64,000 bases of DNA from Erythrobacter sp. (GCF_024305245.1 NZ_JAMWYX010000008.1:1-64000), one strand, 5' to 3'; numbered from the stretch's first letter, positions 27,056 through 36,659 are shown. The notes: generated from the sequence alone by a model not told the origin. Program-made: numbers and translations.

Positions 27056-29997
27056 GCTGTGGTATCCAGATGCGCGATCACATCGTCGCAGCGTCCGCAC
27101 AGCGCAGCCTCTTCCGCCACATCGGGCAGCAGCCGCCAGCAGCGGCCGCATTTGTGGTGGGCTGTTTTGGTCACGATCACACTGTCGCCTTGCCCGCGGG
27201 TGACTGTCGCGGTGATGAACAATTCGGCGAGCTGCGCGTCGGAGACGCCTTCCGGCACGGCGGCGGTGGGCACCACCACTTCGGCTTCGAGGCTGGAGCG
27301 GATCGTCTTGTCGCGCCGCAGCGGCTCGATCGCTTCGTTGACGCGTTCGCGCAGGGCGCGCAGCTGCCCCCACTTCGCGGCATCGACGCCTACGCCGGGC
27401 ACGCTCGGCCATTCGAGCAGGTGGACGCTACCGCGCTGACCGTCGTCGTCTTCCTCGCCATCTGCGGGATAGCGGGTCAGCCACACTTCTTCCGCCGTGA
27501 ACACCAGCACCGGCGCGGCGTAGCGGATCAATGCGTGGAACAGCAGGTCAAGTACGGTGCGATAGGCATTGCGCGTGGTCGAATCCGGCCCGTCGCAATA
27601 GAGCGTATCCTTGCGGATATCGAAGTAGAACGCCGACAGGTCTTCGTTGCAGAAATCGACCAGCAGGCGGGTGTAGAGGTTGAAGTCGTAGTTTTCCGCC
27701 GCCGCTTTCAGTTTCGCGTCGAGTTCGCTCAGCAGCGCCAGCACGTAAACTTCGAGTTCTGGCAGCGCAGCCCCATCGCTCATATCGCCCACGAACCCGT
27801 CGAGCGCGCCGAGCAGGTAGCGGAAGGTGTTGCGCAGCTTGCGATACTGGTCGCCGACGCCTTTCAGGATTTCATCGCCGATGCGGTGATCCTCGGTGAA
27901 ATCGACGCTCAGCGCCCACAGGCGTATGATGTCCGCGCCCGTCTGCTCCATCACTGTGACCGGGCTGACGGTGTTGCCGAGGCTCTTCGACATCTTCTTG
28001 CCCTTGGCATCCATCGTGAAGCCGTGGGTCAGCACCTGATCGTAAGGCGCGCGGCCCCGAGTGGCGCAGGATTGCAGCAGCGAGGACTGGAACCACCCGC
28101 GATGCTGGTCGGAGCCTTCGAGGTAGAGGTTGGCGGGCCATGTCAGATCGGGCCAGCGCCCGCTTTCGAGCACGAAGGCATGTGTGCAGCCGCTATCGAA
28201 CCACACGTCGAGAATGTCAGTGACCATCTCGTAATCGTCGGGGTTGTGCGCGGTGCCGAGGTATTCCCCCTTGCGGGCCTCGTCCCAGGCATCGACGCCT
28301 TCATGCATCACTGCGGCGACGATGCGGGCGTTGACGTCCGAGTCTTGCAGATAGGAGCCATCGGGCCGCACGAACAGCGTGATCGGGACGCCCCATGCGC
28401 GCTGGCGGCTAAGCACCCAGTCGGGCCGCCCTTCGACCATCGCCCCGATACGGTTGCGGCCCTTTTCGGGGATGAATTCAACGCGGGCGATTTCCTCGAC
28501 CGCACGTTCGCGCAGCGTGGGCGAGGCGCACAGGGTTTCTTCTGCCGGGTCGATTGCCCCGCCTTCGGATTCCCAGCGCTTGTCTGCGGCGCTCTTGGGC
28601 TCGATCCAGTCCATCGCGCGGTCCATCGGCACGAACCACTGCGGGGTGCAGCGGAAGATCACCTTGGCCTTGGAGCGCCATGAGTGCGGGTAGGAATGCG
28701 CGTAATCCGCGCTAGCCGCGAGCAGCGCGCCTGCTTCGCGCAGGTCCGAACAGATCGGGCCATCAGGCGCGTTGAACTTGGGGTTGATGACGCTCATGCG
28801 CCGCTCGTCGGACGCGCCCAACCATGGCCAGTCGTCGCGATAGCGCCCGTCGTCCATCACGGCGAAGACGGGGCCCAACCCGTTCGCCTTGCACAGGTCA
28901 AAATCGTCCTCGCCATGATCGGGCGCCATGTGAACGAGGCCGGTGCCGCTATCGGTGGTGACGAAGTCGCCGGGGAGCAGCGGGCGCGGGGTCGCGTAGA
29001 AGCCGCCGAGATGGTGCATCGGGTGGCGGGCAAGGGTGCCGGCGAGGTCGGCACCGAGGGTGACGCCATCTTCGCCGGTCACCAGAACGGTAGCACCATA
29101 TGTTGCATCTAAGCGCTTGTTGAATGCGGTGACCAGATCGCGCGCGACGAGGAAGCGCTTTCCTTCAAGTTCCGGTGCGCCGCTAGCCGTAACGATTCCG
29201 TATCGAACCTCCGGCCCATAGGCCAAAGCCTGATTGACCGGGATCGTCCACGGGGTCGTCGTCCAGATCACCGCGTGGGCACCGACCAACTCGGGGATCG
29301 GCGATTCAACAATCTCGAACGCCACGTCGATCTGGGTCGAGGTGATGTCTTCGTATTCGACCTCGGCTTCAGCCAGCGCGGTCTTCTCGACCGGGGACCA
29401 CATTACCGGCTTGGACCCGCGATACAGGTTTCCGGCCTCGGCAAATTTCAGCAGTTCGGCGACAATCGTGCCTTCGGCCTGCGGGTCCATGGTCAGGTAG
29501 GGATTGTCCCAATCACCCATGATTCCCAGCCGCTTGAGCTGTTCACGCTGCACGTCCACCCAGCTTTGCGCATAGGCGCGGCATTCGGCGCGGAATTCGG
29601 CTGCGGGGACTTCGTCCTTGTTCAGCTTCTTCTTGCGGTACTGCTCCTCGACCTTCCATTCGATCGGCAGGCCGTGGCAATCCCAGCCCGGCACGTAAGG
29701 CGCGTCGCGGCCCAGCAGGTTCTGCGTCCGGCACACCATGTCTTTCAGGATATGGTTGAGCGCATGGCCGATATGCATGTCGCCATTGGCGTAGGGCGGG
29801 CCATCGTGGAGGATGAACTTCTCGCGGCCCCGGCGCGCATCGCGCAGCGCGTTGTAGAGGCCAATCTGCTCCCAGCGCGCGGCAATGCCCGGCTCCTTCT
29901 GCGGAAGGCCGGCCTTCATCGGGAAATCGGTCTTCGGCAGGAAGACGGTGTCCCTGTAGTCGCGCCCCTTGGACGTGCTGGTGCTTTCGTCAGTCAT
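27052..29997 (-). CDS. ileS: isoleucyl-tRNA synthetase
   Basis: Class I aminoacyl-tRNA synthetase charging tRNA-Ile, with editing of valine. The 981-residue protein carries the HIGH motif (GDMHIGHALNHIL, near residue 75), the KMSKS loop (AKGKKMSKSLGNTV, near residue 615), the CP1 editing insertion and a C-terminal zinc-type cysteine set (HKCGRCWRLL and LCGRCDDV). It overlaps ribF by 8 bases upstream and lspA by 4 bases downstream, so it sits inside a translationally coupled operon. Confidence 0.98.
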   Translation of the reverse strand: MTDESTSTSKGRDYRDTVFLPKTDFPMKAGLPQKEPGIAARWEQIGLYNALRDARRGREKFILHDGPPYANGDMHIGHALNHILKDMVCRTQNLLGRDAPYVPGWDCHGLPIEWKVEEQYRKKKLNKDEVPAAEFRAECRAYAQSWVDVQREQLKRLGIMGDWDNPYLTMDPQAEGTIVAELLKFAEAGNLYRGSKPVMWSPVEKTALAEAEVEYEDITSTQIDVAFEIVESPIPELVGAHAVIWTTTPWTIPVNQALAYGPEVRYGIVTASGAPELEGKRFLVARDLVTAFNKRLDATYGATVLVTGEDGVTLGADLAGTLARHPMHHLGGFYATPRPLLPGDFVTTDSGTGLVHMAPDHGEDDFDLCKANGLGPVFAVMDDGRYRDDWPWLGASDERRMSVINPKFNAPDGPICSDLREAGALLAASADYAHSYPHSWRSKAKVIFRCTPQWFVPMDRAMDWIEPKSAADKRWESEGGAIDPAEETLCASPTLRERAVEEIARVEFIPEKGRNRIGAMVEGRPDWVLSRQRAWGVPITLFVRPDGSYLQDSDVNARIVAAVMHEGVDAWDEARKGEYLGTAHNPDDYEMVTDILDVWFDSGCTHAFVLESGRWPDLTWPANLYLEGSDQHRGWFQSSLLQSCATRGRAPYDQVLTHGFTMDAKGKKMSKSLGNTVSPVTVMEQTGADIIRLWALSVDFTEDHRIGDEILKGVGDQYRKLRNTFRYLLGALDGFVGDMSDGAALPELEVYVLALLSELDAKLKAAAENYDFNLYTRLLVDFCNEDLSAFYFDIRKDTLYCDGPDSTTRNAYRTVLDLLFHALIRYAAPVLVFTAEEVWLTRYPADGEEDDDGQRGSVHLLEWPSVPGVGVDAAKWGQLRALRERVNEAIEPLRRDKTIRSSLEAEVVVPTAAVPEGVSDAQLAELFITATVTRGQGDSVIVTKTAHHKCGRCWRLLPDVAEEAALCGRCDDVIAHLDTTA

Positions 29998-30931
29998 CGG
30001 GAACGGCGCTTAGAAGCCGCCGCGCCTCGGCGCAATCCTTGTCCATTTGTTCGATCAGCGCGTCCAAGCTGTCGAACTTTGCTTCTCCGCGCAAGAAGTG
30101 GTGGAAGGCGACTTCGATCTCCTGCCCGTAGAGATCGCCGCTGAAGTCGAAGAAGTAGGGCTCCAGCAGCTCCTTGGGCGGTTCGAACTGCGGGCGGATG
30201 CCGATATTGGCCGCGCCGTGCAGCACTTCGCCGGTGGCCAGAATGCGGCCCGTCACGGCGTAGATGCCGTATTTGGGGCGCAGATAGCTGTCGATCGCGA
30301 GGTTTGCAGTGGGATAGCCGATGGTGCGCCCGCGCTTGTCGCCGTGTTCGACAATGCCGCGAATGGCGAAGGGCCGGGTGAGCAATTGCGCCGCGAGTTG
30401 CGGGTCGCCTTCACGCAGTGCCTCGCGAATGCGGCTGGAGGATACCACTGCGCCTGCGCCCGCGACCGGCTCGACCACCCGCGACTCGAGGCCGAGTTCG
30501 CCGCCGAGCGTGCGCAGCAGCTCGACATTGCCCTTCGCGCCCTTGCCGAAGGTGAAATCTCCGCCCGTCACCACGCCGTGCGCGCCGAAACGCTCGATCA
30601 GGATCCGCGCGATGAAATCCTCGGCACTCGTTCCGGCGAGTTCGGCGTCGAAGTGGAACACCAGCATCGCGGTCGCGCCCGCTTCCAGATACAGTTCCTG
30701 CCGTTGTTCGAGCGTGGTGAGCCGGAAGGGCGGCACGTCGGGCTTGAAAAAACGCACCGGATGCGGATCGAAGGTCGCGATGATCGAAGGCCGGCCTTCG
30801 GCGTGCGCCCAGCGGATCGCTTCGCCCGCCACCGCCTGATGGCCGCGGTGAAACCCGTCGAAATTGCCGAGTGCGATGACGGCACCCCGCAGCGCTTGCG
30901 GAATAGGTTCGCGGTGATCGAGCCAGCGCAT
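29990..30931 (-). CDS. ribF: bifunctional riboflavin kinase/FAD synthetase
   Basis: Makes FMN from riboflavin and FAD from FMN. The 313-residue protein has the N-terminal nucleotidyltransferase domain (ALGNFDGFHRGHQAV with the HxGH-like motif, VVTGGDFTFGKGAKG, SSSRIREAL) and the C-terminal flavokinase domain (IGYPTANLAIDSYLRPKYGIYAV, HGAANIGIRPQF, and FSGDLYGQEIEV). It overlaps folA by one base and ileS by 8 bases. The ribF-ileS-lspA order is a classic arrangement. Confidence 0.97.
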   Translation of the reverse strand: MRWLDHREPIPQALRGAVIALGNFDGFHRGHQAVAGEAIRWAHAEGRPSIIATFDPHPVRFFKPDVPPFRLTTLEQRQELYLEAGATAMLVFHFDAELAGTSAEDFIARILIERFGAHGVVTGGDFTFGKGAKGNVELLRTLGGELGLESRVVEPVAGAGAVVSSSRIREALREGDPQLAAQLLTRPFAIRGIVEHGDKRGRTIGYPTANLAIDSYLRPKYGIYAVTGRILATGEVLHGAANIGIRPQFEPPKELLEPYFFDFSGDLYGQEIEVAFHHFLRGEAKFDSLDALIEQMDKDCAEARRLLSAVPDD

Positions 30932-31461
30932 CAGGCGACGCCCTCGCCAGCGTCTGCGACGCGGCGGTAAGTCACGAAAGAGAAAGCCGGCTTGTCGCCT
31001 TCCGCCGCATGATCCTCACGCGCCGCTTCCGCCCATTCGCGTCCCGGTTCGGACATGAAGATATCGCCTGGATAGTCGGCGTGGATCTGTGTCAGCTCGA
31101 TCCGGTGCGCCAGCGGCATGAACACGTCGAAGATCGCCGCCCCGCCGACCACCGCGATTTCGCCTGTCTCGTTGTCCGCCCCGGCCAGCGCCAGCGCCGT
31201 ATCGCGATCATGCGCCAGTTCCGCCCCTTCGTGATCCCAGCGCTCGCGCCGGGTCAGGACGATATGGCGGCGACCGGGCAGCAGGCCGGGCAGGCTTTCG
31301 AAGGTCTTGCGTCCCATCACCATCGGCTTGCCGATTGTCAGCGCCTTGAACCGCTTCAGGTCGGCGGGCAGGCGCCACGGCAGCTCGCCCCGATTGCCGA
31401 TCGCGCCATTGGCGGCGCGGGCATAGATCAGAACGATTTCAGGCGCGGCAGGGGTGTTCAC
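30931..31461 (-). CDS. folA: dihydrofolate reductase
   Basis: NADPH-dependent reduction of dihydrofolate to tetrahydrofolate for thymidylate, purine and Met synthesis. The 176-residue protein has the typical N-terminus VLIYARAANGAIGNRGELPW followed by RLPADLKRFKALT (active-site acidic residue in PADLKRF), MVMGRKTFESLPGLLPGRRHIVLTR and the glycine pair in EIAVVGGAAIFDVFMPLAHRI. It is coupled by a 4-base overlap to purK and a one-base overlap to ribF. Confidence 0.95.
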   Translation of the reverse strand: MNTPAAPEIVLIYARAANGAIGNRGELPWRLPADLKRFKALTIGKPMVMGRKTFESLPGLLPGRRHIVLTRRERWDHEGAELAHDRDTALALAGADNETGEIAVVGGAAIFDVFMPLAHRIELTQIHADYPGDIFMSEPGREWAEAAREDHAAEGDKPAFSFVTYRRVADAGEGVA

Positions 31462-32525
31462 GGTAGCGCATGCCCCACGCGGGTGACATGGCCCATCTTG
31501 CGCCCGCTACGCGCCTCGCGCTTGCCATAAAGGTGCAGGTGCGGCTCGCCTTCCTCGGCGAGAATCGCGTGGGCAGACAAGGCATCCTCGCCGACGATAT
31601 TGCGCATGTCGATGCTGGCAAAGCGGGTTGCGGTCGCCCCCAGCGGCAGACCGGCGATGGCGCGAATGTGGTTTTCGAACTGGCTGGTGGCCGCGCCTTC
31701 GATGGTCCAGTGGCCCGAATTGTGCACCCGCGGGGCCATTTCGTTGAACACCGGGCCTTGCGCGGTGGCGAAGAATTCCAGCGTCAGCACCCCGACATAG
31801 CCGAGCGCCTGCGCCGTCTTCGCGGCGAGTTCGCGCGCGGCGGGCACCTGCGCTTCGATCGCCGCGCCCGCTGGCAGCAGCGATTGGGCGAGCATCCCGC
31901 CCTCGTGATGGTTCGCGGTCGAATCCCAGAACCGCACCTCGCCCTCGCGGTTGCGCACGAGGATCACGGAGAACTCGGCTTCGAACGCGACCAGACCTTC
32001 GTAGATGCAAGCCTGTCCCGGAAAGCGCACGCCGCCAGCCTCATGGGCCGAGCCGATGCGCCACTGCCCCTTGCCGTCATAGCCTTCGCGCGCGGTCTTG
32101 AGGATGCCGGGGGTGCCGACCGCATTGATCGCGCGGGCGAAGTCCTCGTCGCTTTCGACCCGCGCATAAGGAGCCGAGGTGCCGCCCAGCTGCGCGATAA
32201 AGCCTTTCTCGTTCAGCCGATCCTGCGCCACTTCCAGCGCGCGCGGCGGGCAGGCAAGCAGGTAGTTGGGGATGGCGGCAACTGCGGCAAGCGGGACGTT
32301 CTCGAACTCCCAGGTGACCACATCGCATTTCGCGGCGAAGGCGGCGAGCGCGCTGCGGTCGCCCCAGCCATTTTCGAACATGTCGATGCAAGGCTCGGCT
32401 GCGACATTGTCGCCCGGCGGGGCATAGGCGATGCAGCGATAGCCCAGCTGCATGGCGGCCATGGCCATCATCCGGCCGAGCTGGCCGCCGCCCAGAATGC
32501 CGATGGTGGAGCCGGGGGGCAGCAT
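31458..32525 (-). CDS. purK: N5-carboxyaminoimidazole ribonucleotide synthase PurK
   Basis: ATP-grasp enzyme carboxylating AIR with bicarbonate in de novo purine synthesis; PurE then isomerises the product. The 355-residue protein starts at ATG 32525 with the biotin-carboxylase-like fold motif GSTIGILGGGQLGRMMAMAA. It has ATP-grasp segments (GILKTAREGYDGKGQWRI, EAEFSVILVRN) and the product-end FNEMAPRVHNSGHWT. Start and purE stop share one base (TGATG), showing coupling; the longer frame from 32573 would intrude into purE. Confidence 0.96.
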   Translation of the reverse strand: MLPPGSTIGILGGGQLGRMMAMAAMQLGYRCIAYAPPGDNVAAEPCIDMFENGWGDRSALAAFAAKCDVVTWEFENVPLAAVAAIPNYLLACPPRALEVAQDRLNEKGFIAQLGGTSAPYARVESDEDFARAINAVGTPGILKTAREGYDGKGQWRIGSAHEAGGVRFPGQACIYEGLVAFEAEFSVILVRNREGEVRFWDSTANHHEGGMLAQSLLPAGAAIEAQVPAARELAAKTAQALGYVGVLTLEFFATAQGPVFNEMAPRVHNSGHWTIEGAATSQFENHIRAIAGLPLGATATRFASIDMRNIVGEDALSAHAILAEEGEPHLHLYGKREARSGRKMGHVTRVGHALP

Positions 32526-33019
32526 CAGTCTTCCGGCGTTTCGGCCACGGCTGCGCTTTTGGCGGCGCGCCAATCCTGCAGGCGTTCGGACAGGTCCTTG
32601 TCCGACAGGGCGAGGATTGCGGCGGCCAGCAGCGCGGCGTTTTTGGCGCCCGCCTCGCCGATCGCGAGCGTGCCGACGGGGATACCTGCAGGCATCTGCA
32701 CGATCGACAGCAGGCTATCCATGCCCGACAGCGCCCGTGATTGCACCGGCACGCCCAGCACCGGCAGATGGGTCATGCTGGCGATCATGCCGGGCAGATG
32801 CGCCGCGCCGCCCGCGCCTGCGATGATGACATCGAAACCTTCGCCCTCGGCCCCCTTGGCGAAGGCGGCCATGCGGTCGGGGGTGCGATGGGCGGAGACG
32901 ATCCGCGCCTCATAGGGCACTTCGAGCTCGTCCAGCACCTCGGCGGCGCAGGTCATGGTCGGCCAGTCGGACTGGCTGCCCATCACGATCGCGACGCGTC
33001 CCCCCGTAATTTCCATCAT
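32525..33019 (-). CDS. purE: 5-(carboxyamino)imidazole ribonucleotide mutase PurE
   Basis: Moves the carboxylate from N5-CAIR to C4 to form CAIR, just after PurK. The 164-residue class I PurE has [10 protein letters not shown] near the start, the conserved SAHRTPDRM (catalytic His), and [27 protein letters not shown] in the core. It overlaps the gpmA stop at its start and the purK start at its end, so purE and purK are translated as a unit. Confidence 0.97.
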   Translation of the reverse strand: MMEITGGRVAIVMGSQSDWPTMTCAAEVLDELEVPYEARIVSAHRTPDRMAAFAKGAEGEGFDVIIAGAGGAAHLPGMIASMTHLPVLGVPVQSRALSGMDSLLSIVQMPAGIPVGTLAIGEAGAKNAALLAAAILALSDKDLSERLQDWRAAKSAAVAETPED

Positions 33020-33702
33020 GCGTCCTTCAGGTAATAGCGCGTCCCCGGCACCATCTTGTCGTCGAAGTCATAGATGATCGGCTGCCCGGTGGGAATCTCG
33101 AGGCCGGTGATGTCGTCGTCCGAAATGCCCGACAGGTGCTTGACCAGTGCGCGCAGGGAATTTCCGTGAGCCGAGATGATCACTGTCTCGCCGCTCGTCA
33201 GCACCGGCAGGATCGCGCTTTCCCAATAGGGCAGCACGCGCTCAATCGTCAGTTTGAGGCTTTCGGTGCGCGGAATGTCGATCCCGGCATAGCGCGGGTC
33301 GGATGCGAGATCGAACGGGCTTCCCGCTTCCATTTCGGGCGGCGGCACGTCGAAACTGCGGCGCCAGATGTGCACCTGCTCGTCGCCGTGCTTCTCGCGG
33401 GTTTCCTGCTTGTCGAGCCCGGTCAGCCCGCCATAGTGGCGCTCGTTCAGCCGCCAGTCCTTGATCTCGGGGATCCACAGCCGCCCGGCTTGTTCCAGCG
33501 CCAGATGCAGCGTCAGGATCGCGCGGGTCTGAAGCGAGGTGAAAGCGCGGGTCGGCAGCACGCCGCGATCTTTCAGCAGCACGCCTGCCGCCTTGGCTTC
33601 GGCCACGCCCTGATCTGTCAGATTGACATCCCACCAGCCGGTGAAGCGGTTTTCGAGGTTCCACTGGCTCTGGCCGTGGCGGACAAGGATGAGCTTGGGC
33701 AT
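33016..33702 (-). CDS. gpmA: 2,3-bisphosphoglycerate-dependent phosphoglycerate mutase
   Basis: Interconverts 2- and 3-phosphoglycerate in glycolysis and gluconeogenesis. The 228-residue protein starts [20 protein letters not shown] with the catalytic His of the RHG motif. It also has [13 protein letters not shown], the acidic [15 protein letters not shown] and the second histidine in [17 protein letters not shown]. The start is ATG 33702, since the frame up to 33903 is not family-like. It is the first gene of the overlapping chain that continues with purE. Confidence 0.96.
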   Translation of the reverse strand: MPKLILVRHGQSQWNLENRFTGWWDVNLTDQGVAEAKAAGVLLKDRGVLPTRAFTSLQTRAILTLHLALEQAGRLWIPEIKDWRLNERHYGGLTGLDKQETREKHGDEQVHIWRRSFDVPPPEMEAGSPFDLASDPRYAGIDIPRTESLKLTIERVLPYWESAILPVLTSGETVIISAHGNSLRALVKHLSGISDDDITGLEIPTGQPIIYDFDDKMVPGTRYYLKDA

Positions 33703-33736
33703 GATGGCTTTCGTCTCTTCGGTGGAGCGCGCGGGG

Positions 33737-33907
33737 TTAGCTATCGCGCGGCGGATTGGGAAGCGATTCTGTCGAGGAAGCGGTGGCCGAATCGTCCGGG
33801 TTACGCGTGATCGCCTTGCCTTGGGCCTTTCTGCGCCGCAGGTTCTCGCGCAGTTTGGCCGCCAGCCGTTCCTCACGGGAAAGTTTCTTGGGTGGGCCTT
33901 CATTCAT
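33737..33907 (-). CDS. small basic hypothetical protein
   Basis: A 56-residue basic protein, [20 protein letters not shown] onward, with a helix rich in Arg, Lys and Leu followed by a disordered Ser/Pro/Asp tail. It starts at ATG 33907 with AAGGGG upstream and ends 34 bases before gpmA. I recall similar short proteins annotated as hypothetical in sphingomonads, but no function is known. The high-charge helix could bind nucleic acid or be a cofactor-like scaffold; this is speculation. Confidence 0.6.
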   Translation of the reverse strand: MNEGPPKKLSREERLAAKLRENLRRRKAQGKAITRNPDDSATASSTESLPNPPRDS

Positions 33908-34029
33908 GCGAAACCCCTTGGCGCTAGACGGCCAGCCCTTCAAGCCCGGCACTCACATTGCGGAGCGATAGCGCAACAAGAGCGTTGACATTGCCCGGCC
34001 GCGCGACAATAGCGCGCGCCCATACCGGC

Positions 34030-34104
34030 GCTGCTGTAGCTCAGTGGTAGAGCGCACCCTTGGTAAGGGTGAGGTCGGGAGTTCAATCCTCCCCAGCAGC
34101 ACCA
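34030..34104 (+). tRNA. tRNA-Thr (anticodon GGT), CCA encoded
   Basis: A complete 75-nt cloverleaf. The acceptor stem is GCTGCTG/CAGCAGC, the D arm GCTC-AGTGGTA-GAGC, and the anticodon stem CACCC/GGGTG with loop TTGGTAA (anticodon GGT). The T arm is GGGAG-TTCAATC-CTCCC, followed by ACCA. It reads threonine codons ACC and ACU. The last 23 bases form part of the attachment site of the element that follows. Confidence 0.97.
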
Positions 34105-34107
34105 TTC
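34082..34107. repeat. attL, 26-bp direct repeat at the tRNA 3' end
   Basis: Begins TTCAATCCTC and ends AGCACCATTC. It covers the T-loop, 3' acceptor strand and CCA of tRNA-Thr plus three bases. The tRNA remains intact at this end. Confidence 0.92.
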
Positions 34108-34162
34108 TTTCCGGTGCAAACTCAGCAAGTTGTCGGTTTTCCTAGGTCTTTTGGCCGCCTCA

Positions 34163-34184
34163 GGTACAAAGAGGTGGTACAAAG
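34163..34184 (+). promoter_or_regulatory. candidate integrase arm-type sites, left pair
   Basis: Two copies of GGTACAAAG (34163-34171 and 34176-34184) with a 13-base pitch lie between attL and the integrase start. The second copy ends at the base before the ATG. The same pair in the same orientation and pitch occurs near attR. Confidence 0.6.
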
Positions 34185-35711
34185 ATGGGTATCGCAATGG
34201 TCGCATTGACCCACAACAAGTCAGGACTGTGGACAGCCCGCAAGGTGATCCCTGCGGACGTTCGTAGCGCGTACGGCAAGCGTGAGGAGAAGAAGACTTG
34301 GCCCGCTGCCCTCTCGCAGGGACAGGCAAAGGCTGAGTTCACGGCTTGGCTGACGGCAATCGAAGACCGCATTGCCATGCTGAGGGCAGTGGCAGACCAG
34401 ACCCCCGTCACCCTTTCCCAGAAACAGACCCGCGCCCTTGCTGGCGAGTGGTACAAGGCCAAGAAGACGCAGCACGAGGACAATCCCGGTCGTGCAGTCG
34501 ATTGGTGGTTCTCACGTGAGGAGCTGGAGCCTGATGACCCAGAGGAGCGGGAAGCAGGGCGCATTCGGCCAACGGGTTGGCTGATCGAAGAGCGGGGTGC
34601 CTTCTTGCATGGCAAGAGGCTGAGGCTCACGCTTTCCTCCAGCGATGCCCTGTTGCAGGAGATGGGCGACCTCTGGCTGTCCCTCTGCGATCTGATGGAG
34701 CGGCGGGCGCAGGGTGACTACGCACCAGACCCAGTGGCCGAAACCTTGCCAGCCCTTGAGGCAGCCCCAGCGAAAACCGCCGTTGCCGTTTCCATCACGC
34801 AGCTATTCGAAGGCTATGCCAGCACAGGGACAGCCAACCCGCACACGGTGGGCAAGTGGCGTAGGGCCGTTGCCAAGTTCGTGGCCCATGTCGGCCATGA
34901 TGATGCCACCAAGGTCACCCGTGCGGATGCCTCGGGGTGGTTCACCGCGCTGGTCGCTGGGGGCCTATCGGTGAGGACGGTGGCCATGACCTACAGGGCT
35001 GCCCTCTCGCGGGTCTTCAAGGTGGCCTATGATCGGGGGCAGCTGTCCGACAACCCGTTTGCGCGGCAAGAAGTGATTGGCCCGAAGGCTACCCAGACCC
35101 AGCGCAAGGGCATCTCTGATGCTGAGGCAAAGACGATCCTAGCGGCGGCGCTCTTGGAGCAGCCGAAGGGCCTCAGCCCGACTCACGCGCTTGCGCGGCG
35201 CTGGGTGCCTTGGGTGTGTGCCTACACTGGGGCGCGGGTGAATGAGATCACCCAGCTGCGGGCTATGGATATCCGAGAGGAGGGCGGGGTCTGGGTCATT
35301 CACATCACCCCAGAGGCTGGGTCTGTGAAAACAGGGAAGGCCCGCAAGGTGCCCCTCCACTCCCACTTGATCGAACAGGGCTTCCACAAGCTGGGTAAGG
35401 CCGGCGATGCGACCCCGCTATTCTATGATCCCACGGGCATCCGGAAGGGGTCTGAGAGCCACCCGCTGCACAAGCAGATAGGCGGCAAGCTGGCCAAGTG
35501 GGTGCGTGAGTTGGGGGTGACTGAGGTGCAGTCGCCGAATCACGGGTGGCGTCATCGCTTCAAGACGCAGGGGCGTCAGGTCAAGATGGATGCCGCTGCG
35601 CTGGATGCCATTCAGGGTCACGCGCCGAAGACCCAAGGGGAAGCCTATGGGGAATGGGCAATGGAGACCCTCAGGGCTGAGGTGGAGAAGCTGGGGCGAT
35701 ATGTGCCATAA
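34185..35711 (+). CDS. int: site-specific tyrosine integrase of the island
   Basis: A 508-residue tyrosine recombinase expected to integrate and excise the element at tRNA-Thr. The N-terminal part (DNA-binding, with KSGLWTARKVIPADVRSAYG) recalls the DUF6538-type integrases, and a central SAM-like domain spans about residues 205-300. The C-terminal catalytic domain has Arg351 (TGARVNEITQL), the HxxR motif His453/Arg456 (HGWRHRF), His479 (QGHAP) and the nucleophile Tyr488 (GEAYGEW). It is transcribed away from the tRNA, with the start just after the second arm-type repeat, so integrase binding could repress its own promoter region. Confidence 0.93.
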   Translation: MGIAMVALTHNKSGLWTARKVIPADVRSAYGKREEKKTWPAALSQGQAKAEFTAWLTAIEDRIAMLRAVADQTPVTLSQKQTRALAGEWYKAKKTQHEDNPGRAVDWWFSREELEPDDPEEREAGRIRPTGWLIEERGAFLHGKRLRLTLSSSDALLQEMGDLWLSLCDLMERRAQGDYAPDPVAETLPALEAAPAKTAVAVSITQLFEGYASTGTANPHTVGKWRRAVAKFVAHVGHDDATKVTRADASGWFTALVAGGLSVRTVAMTYRAALSRVFKVAYDRGQLSDNPFARQEVIGPKATQTQRKGISDAEAKTILAAALLEQPKGLSPTHALARRWVPWVCAYTGARVNEITQLRAMDIREEGGVWVIHITPEAGSVKTGKARKVPLHSHLIEQGFHKLGKAGDATPLFYDPTGIRKGSESHPLHKQIGGKLAKWVRELGVTEVQSPNHGWRHRFKTQGRQVKMDAAALDAIQGHAPKTQGEAYGEWAMETLRAEVEKLGRYVP

Positions 35712-35773
35712 GCGCTCGGCGGCGGTAATGCGGACGTACCGCTATCGACCCCGAAGCCGTCGTCGAGCGGGTG

Positions 35774-36190
35774 CTATGTTGTGAGCAACGTGGCTTCGAT
35801 TTGGTCACGGGCCGCGATATGAATTGATCGCTCATTGGCGATAATGCAAAAATGTCGCCATTCTTCTTCAGATGCCTCAAATGAGCTTTCGCAGTCGAGG
35901 TAGAATGAGTCGGACGCAAGCCAGCGTGACCCTTCAATCCTAAACAGATTAGCGGGCCTTGAAGCTGCTTCTTCAAAAGTGAGCAGAGGGTTCGGGTCGC
36001 CGTCCCAACAGGTTAGAAACGCTCGCACATCTTTGAACTCTAAGCGCAGCTCTCCTTCCTCGCACAGCAGAACAACCAGTAGCTTCTGATGCTCTGGGCT
36101 GTGAATCGCCAAGTCGGAGAACGATCGATGCTCGCCCCCAAGCGCCGAGTGGGGTGTCCATTCAACCAAATGCTGCTCTTGAGGGGCCAT
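35774..36190 (-). CDS. hypothetical protein of the island
   Basis: A 138-residue acidic soluble protein, not recognised. It starts MAPQEQHLVEWTPHSALGG and has an alternating strand-like centre (KLLVVLLCEEGELRLEFKDV) and a Trp/Phe-rich end (SEEEWRHFCIIANERSIHI). The residue pattern looks like a folded alpha/beta protein, and it resembles in style the small immunity-like or SMI1-type proteins found in islands, but I cannot assign a family. It is convergent with the integrase. No partner toxin gene is visible next to it. Confidence 0.6.
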   Translation of the reverse strand: MAPQEQHLVEWTPHSALGGEHRSFSDLAIHSPEHQKLLVVLLCEEGELRLEFKDVRAFLTCWDGDPNPLLTFEEAASRPANLFRIEGSRWLASDSFYLDCESSFEASEEEWRHFCIIANERSIHIAARDQIEATLLTT

Positions 36191-36659
36191 GGCAATGAAT
36201 GATCATTCGCCAGCCGCTTAGTCAACTAGCCTCACGATGCCGCATCGGCAGAAATCCACCCAAAGCTGGTCGTTCCCCTTAGGATGGGGAGCATTTATAT
36301 GCGGACTGGCAGCTTTGCCACATCTCCGTCCGAAAGCTGCCTGTCAGGTATCGACCCCATTATGGTCATTCAGTCACGCATTCGAAGGGCATGTGTGCAG
36401 ACAAAGGCAGTCGAGCAGGGAGTAGCGATGCCGATGCGGGTCGGCCCGAATATTCTGGGGCAGTGGTGCCCCGTTAACTGTCCACGACATAAAGCGCAGA
36501 CGTTGCAGCCTTTTTAGATCCTACAGTCGTTGACCATCGGCGCGCCGGTGTTATCGTCATGCCGGGTCGAAAGCTTACCTGCGCCAAGGCTGCGCGCGCC
36601 AGCGATCTAGAAAGCGAGTGAATGCCATCATGTCCCCTCCGGATGAGCGCTTCTGACCG
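36191..36659. other. non-coding leader region before the PAS kinase
   Basis: About 470 bases without a convincing gene. A plus frame at 36284-36517 has no family similarity and no good start. An AGCCTTTTTAG stretch near 36509 could be the end of a transcript, and the region must contain the promoter of the histidine kinase. Confidence 0.5.

Noticed and set aside
27070..28683. 537-codon plus-strand frame
   Set aside because: Antisense to ileS; mirror composition only.
36284..36517. 77-codon plus-strand frame before the PAS kinase
   Set aside because: No domain and no credible start site.
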